From the NCBI GenBank assembly GCA_964481485.1, contig CAYZVM010000103.1, positions 1-20,515 of the forward strand: DNA of 20,515 nt. The letters are read 5' to 3'. Made by a program: the position numbers and the translations under genes. The stretch is from M3007 sp964481485 (GTDB taxonomy: Bacteria; Bacteroidota; Bacteroidia; Chitinophagales; Saprospiraceae). The notes beneath the pieces are model-generated. The model saw only the letters and a list, made by a program, of their open reading frames with translations. It had not been told where the DNA came from and did no database searches. Positions 13,783 to 20,515 of the stretch are shown here, one piece after another; position 1 is the stretch's first letter, and each line of letters begins with the position of its first letter.

Positions 13783-14409
13783 ATGAAAAAGAAAATCGCT
13801 TTTCTGATGCTTTCTCTCGGCCTCCACTTTTCAGCCTCTGCTCAATTGGAGAACAAAGGATGGTGGACGCGCGACCTGTTTTCCTTCCGATATTACAATG
13901 TTCCAGGCCCCGCAGGAGTGAATAGCCTCGACAGGAAGTACAAACGGTTTTTTACCCAACCGGAAGTCGGATACACCCTCAATAAACATTGGATGGTGGG
14001 TATTGTGGCTCAATACGAACGCCAGACAGATCTGTACGACGTACCCGCCGACACCAGTGCGTACAGAGGCTCCACCAGAAGTTTTTATGGTGCGGGGCCG
14101 CTCGTCCGGTACTATTTCCCGCTTGGCCCCCGGGTTTCGCTGATGCCGGAGTTTTTCATGTTCTATTCGCATGAGAAAAACTCTGAACTGCGCTCCAACT
14201 TTGGAAATATTGAGAAAACGAACCGCCATCTCAACATTTTCGGCATCGGCACTTTCCCGTCGCTGGTGTGTTTTCTGACGCGAGACTTGGCCCTTTCACT
14301 CACGGTGGCATCCGTCAATTATTACACAAGCAAAGAAGGGGATTCCTTTACGGTGGAAATCAACCCGCAACAATGGCTGTTGGGGGTTGAATACTATTTT
14401 GAGAAGTGA
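13783..14409 (+). CDS. Outer-membrane beta-barrel protein, unknown role
   Basis: A 208-residue exported protein. Its signal peptide ends at SASA-Q (residues 1-20). Alternating hydrophobic strands with aromatic girdles follow, for example KHWMVGIVAQYERQTDLY, SFYGAGPLVRYYFPLGPRVSLMPEFFMFY, LALSLTVASVNYY and QWLLGVEYYFEK at the C-terminus, ending in F-E-K rather than a terminal aromatic. The pattern fits an eight- to ten-stranded OmpA/OmpW-like barrel of the kind common in Bacteroidota. No ligand or pore specificity can be read. It follows the flavoprotein by 51 bases. The 3' side is 316 bases without a gene, holding repeat copy 1. Confidence 0.8.
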   Translation: MKKKIAFLMLSLGLHFSASAQLENKGWWTRDLFSFRYYNVPGPAGVNSLDRKYKRFFTQPEVGYTLNKHWMVGIVAQYERQTDLYDVPADTSAYRGSTRSFYGAGPLVRYYFPLGPRVSLMPEFFMFYSHEKNSELRSNFGNIEKTNRHLNIFGIGTFPSLVCFLTRDLALSLTVASVNYYTSKEGDSFTVEINPQQWLLGVEYYFEK

Positions 14410-14465
14410 GCGCTTGAACCTGCGGGGCATCCTGCTCGCATATTTTCGGCACAAAATTACCATTT

Positions 14466-14582
14466 TGCCGTTGTTGGCGTCCTCGCCAACAACACTCGCG
14501 TGCAATGTCCGGCAGAGGCTGAGTTCTTTTGTCTGGACGCCCACTCTGCCGCTTGTTGTTGGCGTCCCCGCCAACAACGGCA
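14466..14582. repeat. 117-bp repeat element with terminal inverted repeats, copy 1
   Basis: The outer ends TGCCGTTGTTGGCG and CGCCAACAACGGCA are a perfect 14-bp inverted pair, and the similarity extends imperfectly to 28 bp. Each end is also its own hairpin (GTTGTTGGCG...CGCCAACAAC). A third inverted pair, CGGCAGAG/CTCTGCCG, lies in the middle. The copy at 15752-15868 has the same length and about 85% identity by hand count (17 differences). No transposase is encoded, so it is a MITE-like or REP-like non-autonomous element. It fills most of the 14410-14725 gap after the beta-barrel gene. Confidence 0.8.
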
Positions 14583-14666
14583 GAAATTTTTTTGTAATAA
14601 CAATGCGATAAACACACAGACAATATTCGGCTAATCGAATTGAAGCCGAATTTTTAGTGCTTATTT

Positions 14667-14697
14667 TTGTTCATTAGATTCGCTTTCTGTACCATTG
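14667..14697 (+). promoter_or_regulatory. Candidate Bacteroidota promoter for the esterase
   Basis: TTG at 14667-14669, a 20-base spacer, then TACCATTG at 14690-14697, one base from TAnnTTTG. The start codon lies 28 bases further on. The site is in the right place and of the right shape, but no more than that. Confidence 0.4.
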
Positions 14698-14725
14698 TTT
14701 TTCACCTGTTTAAAGAAACCAAAAG

Positions 14726-15673
14726 ATGAAAATGAAAAAACTATTCCTTCCGGCATTCCTGTTCTTGCTGCTTTTTACTTCCTGCAACAAATGCAAATCA
14801 TTCAAAGAGCGCTACACGACCATAGTTGACAACGATGAACGGGATTACTACCTCCATGTGCCGGGCAATTACAACAAAAACAATCCCGCCCCGGTCGTTT
14901 TCATGCTGCACGGCATCGGGGGCACCGGGGAAGATGCTTACAACAGATATGGATGGAAAGAGGTCGGAGACGCCGAAGGCATTTTGACGGTGTTTCCCAC
15001 GTCTTGGAAGCACTGTATCATCGAAGCTGGGGACACACTCACCACCACCAGATGGAACGTTTATGAAGGTTATTTCCGATACTGTGACGGGGAGATGCCT
15101 CGCGACGACGTAAAATTCCTGCGCCAGGTTCTTACGGAATTGCGGGCAAACTACAACGTTGATACCACCCGGGTTTACTTGGTCGGATTTTCCAACGGTG
15201 CCCAAATGGCCTTCCGATGCTCCGTTGAAATGGGCGACGTTTTAGCCGCTGTAGTTGAAAATGCCGGCACGGCACCGAAAGATACCTCCTTGATGAAACA
15301 GTTAAAAAAACGCAACTTGCCGATTGGCTATCAATTTGGCAACTCAGACCCTCTTGCTTTCATCCCGCCAGTCCCCATGAGTGATTTTACAACCGTCATA
15401 GATACATTAGGTAATGTCGTCCAAACCAATACCACGGTCTTTGAATTCGACACCACGTTGCGCACAATTGAAGCCGTTACCACAACATCTTCCGGGACTC
15501 TGGATACGCTAATGATGATTGCCACCTATCTTTCTCTTGATGTGACTGAAAACCGGCCTTTTAAGGTGGTGATGGTAAAAGGTTTACGCCATATGTATCC
15601 CAACGGCGATAACCATGAGCTGAAAGCCGCGGAAGTGCAGTGGCAATGGTTGAAGCAGTTTACGTTGCAGTGA
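14726..15673 (+). CDS. Lipoprotein esterase, PHB depolymerase/feruloyl esterase (LpqC-like) family
   Basis: A 315-residue alpha/beta hydrolase anchored as a lipoprotein: the signal peptide ends LLLFTSC with C20 as the lipid-bearing residue. The oxyanion region is FMLHGIGGTGED, the nucleophile elbow GFSNG holds S156, the likely acid is D208 in FGNSDPL, and the likely base is H289 in RHMYPNG or H297 in DNH. MPRDDVKFL is the family's conserved DDV segment. Members hydrolyse polyhydroxybutyrate, feruloylated or acetylated sugars or small esters; the substrate is not resolved. A Thr-rich stretch at about residues 225-260 may be a lid or surface insert. The gene is alone and is flanked on both sides by copies of the 117-bp element. 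Confidence 0.88.
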   Translation: MKMKKLFLPAFLFLLLFTSCNKCKSFKERYTTIVDNDERDYYLHVPGNYNKNNPAPVVFMLHGIGGTGEDAYNRYGWKEVGDAEGILTVFPTSWKHCIIEAGDTLTTTRWNVYEGYFRYCDGEMPRDDVKFLRQVLTELRANYNVDTTRVYLVGFSNGAQMAFRCSVEMGDVLAAVVENAGTAPKDTSLMKQLKKRNLPIGYQFGNSDPLAFIPPVPMSDFTTVIDTLGNVVQTNTTVFEFDTTLRTIEAVTTTSSGTLDTLMMIATYLSLDVTENRPFKVVMVKGLRHMYPNGDNHELKAAEVQWQWLKQFTLQ

Positions 15674-15751
15674 AGGCGGGTGTACTGCTGCCGTTATGGC
15701 AAAAGGATTTGGTAGGGTCAATCAATGCGTGGGTTCTGCCCATAAGCCTTC

Positions 15752-15868
15752 CGCCGTTGTTGGTGCCCGCGCCAACGACATTCGCGTGTGATGCCCGGCA
15801 AAGGCTGAGCTCTTTTGTCTGGACACTCACTCTGCCGCTTGTTGTTGGCGGGGACGCCAACAACGGCA
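15752..15868. repeat. 117-bp repeat element with terminal inverted repeats, copy 2
   Basis: Same length, direction and layout as 14466-14582. The left terminus is less perfect (CGCCGTTGTTGGTG); the right end CGCCAACAACGGCA is identical. The right-hand hairpin GTTGTTGGCGGGGACGCC... is the exact reverse complement of the corresponding hairpin of copy 1, so its loop is flipped. The rest of the 335-base interval 15674-16008 shows no gene. Nothing like a clear promoter for the next gene was found. Confidence 0.8.
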
Positions 15869-16008
15869 AGGAAAAATGACGGCGCAGCGGAAAATGTACG
15901 GGACGGTGCCGTGAGCGTAGTTTGATTCCAGCATCGCATACCGCTTTTTTCAATGGACTTGCCTATCTTGCCTCGCCATTCTTTCATTGAAAACGGACAT
16001 TGCCCGAC

Positions 16009-19000
16009 ATGACTGGAAAACAAGCCTTTATCTCCCACACCACCAAAGACGACGCTTTCGTCAAATTGCTCCGCCAGAACCTGGAATCGCACGGGGTCTC
16101 CGTATGGGCCGACAGCCGCGAACTGGCAGCAGGCGATATTATGGACAATGACATCGAAAAAGCCATCGAGTCAGCCAATGCCTTCTACCTCGTTATTTCC
16201 AACAACTCATTAGCCAATCCACGCTGGGTAAAAAAGGAAACCCGAAAGGCACTTGTCATTCAGGCTGAACGCGGCGCGGACAATTACCGCATCGTGCCGA
16301 TTTTATACGATGGATTGCACGAGGGTGCACTCGAACATTTTTTTGAAAAAACGCCGATTGCGATAAAAATCTCCTCTGGGCCCGGTGGTCTGCAAGCCGC
16401 CATGCCCGAAATACTCGCCGCGCTCGGCTTGCAGCGTCCCGACGACCCGGAACCCGCTTTCCAGCCGCCTGAGCCGCCCGTGAACGAACTCACCCTCGTG
16501 CTCGAAGACCCCGCACTTTACACAGAAGGCGGTGTGCGGCGGGGCAGCGGGCGAGCCAGACTCGAATTCCACCCAGCCGATGGCGGCCCGATGGTGAAAA
16601 GTGAGCGTTTTGCCTTCGTTTCCCCGCTCGGCCCCGATGTCGCCGACCGCATCCGATGGTATATCGAAGACTTTCCGCGCTACCCATTTTTGGAAAAAAT
16701 ATTGAGTCGCGCCGAAGAGGTGAGTGGGCAGTTGCCCGAATGGGGCAAAGCCCTGTTCGATGCCATCACGGCCGACGAATCAGCCCGCGCTTTGCTGCTC
16801 GAATGGAAAGGCGAAAAAGCCCACGAGCGGCGTTTTTCGATAGAGTTGGATGCCGCCGCGCCGAAGAATCTGCCCGACGAGCGCAAAGCCGAATTTTATG
16901 AAGCCGTCGGCATCTTGCTTTCCACCCCTTGGGAAATTTTGAATGATGGACGGGGCTTCCTTTTTCAAGGACAGCAACCCGTGCGAGTGCGCCGGATGCA
17001 GCCCAATCGCAAGAAAAAAGACTTCATGCCGCTCCAAAACGTACTCCGCATCCTGCTCGTGGTGCCGCGCCCGGAAGACAAAATGGCCGGGCTGATTGAC
17101 CACCGCGCCGCTACCCGCGCCCTGCTTGAGGCGGTGGATGCCCTCGGCGACTTGGCCGAATTGCACATCCTCGAATCGCCGACCTTCCCGGCTTTGACCC
17201 AAAAAATCCGCGAAGCCAAAAATCTCGGCAAGCCATTTTCGGTGGTGCATTTTGACGGTCACGGCGTTTTTGACAAAAACAAAGGACTCGGTGCCTTGTG
17301 TTTTGAAAGTGCGGAAGAGGCGGAACAGGAAAAAATCACCGAACGCGCCACCGCCATCGTGGACGCGAAAGAACTCGCCGCCGAACTCGACCAACTGCGC
17401 ATCCCGCTTTTTTTCCTCGATGCCTGCCAGTCCGCCCAAACCGACCACGACCCGACCGCTTCGGTGGCCGCCACCTTGCTCGAAAACGGCGTGGCATCGG
17501 TGGCCGCCATGTCGCACAGCGTGTTGGTGCCGGCAGCCGAAAAGTTCGCCATCGCTTTTTACAAAAAACTCGCCGAAGGCTCGCTCATCGGCTCGGCCAT
17601 GCTCGCCGGGCAGCAGGCGCTGCACAACGACCCCGTGCGCCTCGACCTGCCTGACGGAGAAAAACTCCGCTTACAGGATTGGTTTGTGCCGGTGCTGTTT
17701 CAGGAGGAAAAAGACCCGCAACTCGTGCGCAGCGTGCCCGGAGCGCGGGTGCGCAAGATTTTGGACGAGCAATGGAAGGTGAAAATGGGTGCCACACCAC
17801 CCGCACCGGCGCACGGCTTTGTTGGCCGCGACCGCGAATTGCTCGCCCTCGAACGCCTGCTGCAGCGCGAACGCTACGCCGTGCTGATTGGGCAGGGCGG
17901 CGCGGGCAAAACCACCCTCGCCACCGAACTGGCACGCTGGCTGTGCCGCACCCGGCGTTTTGGGCGGCTGGCTTTTGTTTCCTTTGAATTTTTGAGCGAC
18001 ACCCGCGCCGCCATAGACGCGCTGGGCAAGCAGTTAGAAGGCTCCAACTTTTCCGTCGGCACGTTTGAAAACGAGGAAAAAGCCATGCTTGCCCTCGACC
18101 GCCGCTTGCAAGAATACCCAACGCTCATCGTGTTGGACAACCTCGAAAGTATCCTGCCCGATACCGAGGGCAATGTGCCGCTTGGTGTACAACCCGCCAC
18201 CGCGTTCACGGCATTTTTTGACAGGTTGCTAAAAAGCGACTCGCGCACCCGCCTGCTGCTCACTTCCCGCGAGCGGCTGCCCGAACCTTTTGATGCCGGA
18301 AAATGCAATGTGCGCATCGGTCGCCTCTCCGAGCGCGATGCCCTGCACCTCATCGCCGAGGTGATGAAACAGGAAGGCATACCCGTGCCGAGCCTCAATG
18401 TGGAAGACTTGGACAAACAATTCGGTGCGCTGGCGCAGACGGCCAACTACCACGCCCGTGCGCTCACCTTGCTGACCAAAATACTCGCCGAGCGCCGCGA
18501 CGACCTGCCCGACCTCAATGCCGACCTCTCCCACCTGATGGCGGAATTGGACAAAAAATACCCCGGCGAGCGCGAAAACAGCCTCTTCGCCAGCCTCGAA
18601 CTCTCGCTGCGGAGACTACGGCCCGAAGTGCGCGAGGTGGTGGATGTGCTGGCGGTGTATCACGGCGGGGCGGATATGGCGACATGGGCGATGGTGGCCG
18701 AGCAGGAGCAGGATGTCATTGGGCAGGTGGGCATGGCCTTGGTTTCGGTAGGGCTGGCAGAAGTGGCTTTGGACAAATTCCCCTATTATTTCAAAATAGA
18801 CCCCGCTTTATCCGCCTACCTCAGCAGCCGCACCCCGCCCGAACTGCTGGAGGCTCGGCGGCAGCGTTGGCTGGAGGGCATAACAGCCTTGAGCGGCTTC
18901 TTGTACCAGCAACAAAGCAAAGACACCCAACTCGCCTACGACCTTTGCCGCCTTGCCGAAGCCAACCTGTTGGCCATGCTGGCAGGTTTGGAAAAACAAG

Positions 19001-20379
19001 CCGCTCCAGAGCAAATAGTAAATGAGGCTCAAACAATTGAAGCCCTTTTTTCCCAATTGGGTCGCCCGCAAGTAGTGCTATTTGCTCAAAAAGTCCGGGA
19101 AAAAGCAGCAACCGGGATAAGTGCATGGAGCAATGCCCAATTCAACCACAAAAGCGCGGCGGTGGACAGGTTTTTGGAACAAGGCAATCTGAACGCTGCA
19201 TTTCAACTGGCGCAAGAAGTGCTTCAACAATGCGAACATGCGGGTGAAACGGCCTACCCCGAAGCAAAATACGACGGGGCTTTGGCGCATTTTATGTTGG
19301 GGAGGGTACTGTCAACGGCTGGCCGTTCAGAACAAGCCTTACCTTATTTAGAAGAATCCGAGCGGCGCTTTTTATCTCTTGCTGATGTTGGGGATACGGC
19401 TGCTGCTCGTATGGCTTCGGTGTGTTTGACGGAGATGGGAGACTGTTTTTTAGATTTAGGCAAATATGATGAAGCCGTCAAGAAGTATGAATCGGGTATT
19501 GAAATCGCTGAAAAATTGAATGACTTGCGGCAGGTGGCTGTTGGGAAAGGCCAATTAGCCACCGTCCGAATATACCAAAAAAATTACCCTGAAGCCTTGC
19601 GTTTATATATTGAAGCTAAAGATATTTTTGAACAATACCGCGAACCCGGTCATGTCGCGGTTGCTTGGAACCAAATTGGCATGGTGCATCGGGAAGCCAA
19701 AAACTTTATGGCGGCAGAAAATGCCTATCAAAAATCGCTGGCGATTCATATTCGGGAAAAAAACAAGTCATACGAGGCTTCTTCACTCAATCAACTCGGC
19801 AATTTGTACAATGCCATTGGGAGGTTAGAAGATGCTGTGCGGATGTTTGAGCGGGCAGTCACCATCTATGTTGAACTGAAAGATTTACGCTACGAAGGCT
19901 TAGTCAGAAACAACCTTGCCAACACCCTTCTCCAGCTCAACCGCCCCGACGAAGCCAGAACCCAACTGCTTCGTGCCATCGAATGTAAATCCCAATTCGG
20001 TCATGCTGCTACGCCGTGGAATGCTTGGGCTATTCTTTCTAACCTCGAAACCGCCGAAGGCAACCTGCCCGCCGCCGCCCAGGCCCGCCAAAAAGCCATG
20101 CAAGCATACATGGCCTACCGAAAAGATGGGGGCGAGAGCCATAGCAATCAATTCAACCGTATCGCAGCCACTGCGCAGGCTTTGCAATCTGGAGAGGAAG
20201 CACAACTTATTGAAGAACTGGAATCTGCGCTTAAACCGGGCGACCCAACCGAGTACATCGCCCTCATACGCGCCCTCATCTCCCTGCTGCGCGGCAGCCG
20301 TGACCCCGCGCTGGCCAATGACCCGGAACTGAACTACGCGAATGCAGTGGAATTGAAGTTGGTGTTTTTTGGTGGGTGA
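16009..20379 (+). CDS. TIR-CHAT-NB-ARC-TPR multidomain protein, putative immune/cell-death STAND NTPase
   Basis: A 1456-residue protein. Residues ~4-135 form a TIR domain: FISHTTKDD (box 1), SRELAAGD (BB loop), and RWVKKE with the Glu (E77) expected in NAD-cleaving TIRs. A Pro-rich linker (~143-160) follows. Residues ~160-570 hold a CHAT protease region: LSTPWEILNDGRGFL, then catalytic His418 in HFDGHG and Cys473 in LDACQS. Residues ~600-900 hold an NB-ARC/STAND ATPase: GFVGRDRE, Walker A GQGGAGKTT (K634), Walker B LIVLDN (D710), and LLLTSRERLPEPF with a sensor arginine. A winged-helix-like part follows. From ~1100 to 1420 there are about seven TPRs of ~40 residues. ATG 16009 (MTGKQAF) is used; TTG 16000 is the alternative. 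Inference: the TPRs sense a trigger, NB-ARC oligomerises, and TIR (NAD+ loss) and/or CHAT (proteolysis) act. The trigger is unknown. Confidence 0.93.
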   Translation: MTGKQAFISHTTKDDAFVKLLRQNLESHGVSVWADSRELAAGDIMDNDIEKAIESANAFYLVISNNSLANPRWVKKETRKALVIQAERGADNYRIVPILYDGLHEGALEHFFEKTPIAIKISSGPGGLQAAMPEILAALGLQRPDDPEPAFQPPEPPVNELTLVLEDPALYTEGGVRRGSGRARLEFHPADGGPMVKSERFAFVSPLGPDVADRIRWYIEDFPRYPFLEKILSRAEEVSGQLPEWGKALFDAITADESARALLLEWKGEKAHERRFSIELDAAAPKNLPDERKAEFYEAVGILLSTPWEILNDGRGFLFQGQQPVRVRRMQPNRKKKDFMPLQNVLRILLVVPRPEDKMAGLIDHRAATRALLEAVDALGDLAELHILESPTFPALTQKIREAKNLGKPFSVVHFDGHGVFDKNKGLGALCFESAEEAEQEKITERATAIVDAKELAAELDQLRIPLFFLDACQSAQTDHDPTASVAATLLENGVASVAAMSHSVLVPAAEKFAIAFYKKLAEGSLIGSAMLAGQQALHNDPVRLDLPDGEKLRLQDWFVPVLFQEEKDPQLVRSVPGARVRKILDEQWKVKMGATPPAPAHGFVGRDRELLALERLLQRERYAVLIGQGGAGKTTLATELARWLCRTRRFGRLAFVSFEFLSDTRAAIDALGKQLEGSNFSVGTFENEEKAMLALDRRLQEYPTLIVLDNLESILPDTEGNVPLGVQPATAFTAFFDRLLKSDSRTRLLLTSRERLPEPFDAGKCNVRIGRLSERDALHLIAEVMKQEGIPVPSLNVEDLDKQFGALAQTANYHARALTLLTKILAERRDDLPDLNADLSHLMAELDKKYPGERENSLFASLELSLRRLRPEVREVVDVLAVYHGGADMATWAMVAEQEQDVIGQVGMALVSVGLAEVALDKFPYYFKIDPALSAYLSSRTPPELLEARRQRWLEGITALSGFLYQQQSKDTQLAYDLCRLAEANLLAMLAGLEKQAAPEQIVNEAQTIEALFSQLGRPQVVLFAQKVREKAATGISAWSNAQFNHKSAAVDRFLEQGNLNAAFQLAQEVLQQCEHAGETAYPEAKYDGALAHFMLGRVLSTAGRSEQALPYLEESERRFLSLADVGDTAAARMASVCLTEMGDCFLDLGKYDEAVKKYESGIEIAEKLNDLRQVAVGKGQLATVRIYQKNYPEALRLYIEAKDIFEQYREPGHVAVAWNQIGMVHREAKNFMAAENAYQKSLAIHIREKNKSYEASSLNQLGNLYNAIGRLEDAVRMFERAVTIYVELKDLRYEGLVRNNLANTLLQLNRPDEARTQLLRAIECKSQFGHAATPWNAWAILSNLETAEGNLPAAAQARQKAMQAYMAYRKDGGESHSNQFNRIAATAQALQSGEEAQLIEELESALKPGDPTEYIALIRALISLLRGSRDPALANDPELNYANAVELKLVFFGG

Positions 20380-20485
20380 GTGCTGTCTCGCCCAAGTGAG
20401 GCGGTGACGGACACTTGTAAATAATTTCTCCTCCTCCGTGCAGCAATACCCCCCGCAGCAGCACCATTACTGAAAATCAATCAAA

Positions 20486-20515
20486 ATGGATGCAACGCTG
20501 AAAAAACACATTGAC
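20486..20515 (+). CDS. Start of a downstream gene, cut by the window end
   Basis: ATG at 20486 opens ten codons, MDATLKKHID, up to the last base. It follows the TIR-CHAT gene by 106 bases in the same direction. There is no Shine-Dalgarno, only AATCAAAA just before. Ten codons are too few to be sure it is a gene. If real, it could be a partner or substrate of the multidomain protein. Confidence 0.35.
   Translation, partial: MDATLKKHID

Noticed and set aside
15640..15879. Small gene after the esterase
   Set aside because: The frame overlaps the esterase end and then runs through the 117-bp repeat. The same repeat gives similar peptides at the other copy, so it is repeat-encoded, not a gene.
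16780..17625. Open frame of 281 codons antisense to the CHAT region
   Set aside because: Shadow frame. The sense strand carries continuous CHAT motifs and no start signal supports the antisense reading.
1..20515. tRNA, rRNA or riboswitch
   Set aside because: I saw no cloverleaf-like segment, no rRNA core sequence and no recognisable riboswitch aptamer in the intergenic regions when reading both strands.

Overview
The window looks like a contig piece from a Bacteroidota bacterium, most likely of the Saprospiraceae type (inference). The evidence is a secreted protein with a type IX secretion (T9SS) sorting domain, two Crp/Fnr regulators of the short Bacteroidota kind, signal peptides ending in Ala-Gln, a DUF7009 protein, start codons mostly without Shine-Dalgarno sequences, and a few matches to the Bacteroidota promoter pattern TTG-N~19-TAnnTTTG. 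The sequence is a draft assembly: there is a 100-N placeholder inside a repeat-rich gene, and at least two reading-frame breaks that may be sequence errors.

Left part (1-4779). On the minus strand lie prfC (release factor 3), a small putative antitoxin and a PIN-domain toxin that overlaps it by 4 bases. A diverged copy of the last ~20 codons of prfC lies beyond the toxin, so the toxin-antitoxin pair is bracketed by two prfC 3' ends. The toxin is frameshifted near its end. Divergent from prfC, across an array of GTCATT/AATGAC repeats, are a PfkB-type sugar kinase and a translationally coupled DUF7009 protein. They converge on a secreted T9SS-cargo protein.

Middle part (4780-9278). This stretch holds small and membrane genes: a DUF1761 membrane protein, a Crp/Fnr regulator, an NTF2-like lipoprotein, a broken second copy of the DUF1761 3' end, a four-helix membrane protein, a pirin and a second Crp/Fnr regulator. 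Large palindromes lie between several of them.

Right part (9279-20515). An FdhF/YdeP-type molybdopterin oxidoreductase carries an in-frame palindromic repeat insertion. It is followed by a secreted Sel1-repeat protein (interrupted by the assembly gap), a pyridoxamine-phosphate-oxidase-fold flavoprotein, an outer-membrane beta-barrel protein and a lipoprotein esterase of the PHB-depolymerase/feruloyl-esterase type. The esterase is flanked by two copies of a 117-bp element with terminal inverted repeats. The last full gene encodes a 1456-residue protein joining a TIR domain, a CHAT caspase-like protease domain, an NB-ARC/STAND ATPase and a TPR array. This is the strongest candidate here for an unusual biological system, a self-contained immune or cell-death switch with two potential effector domains. 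The first ten codons of a possible downstream partner are at the window edge.
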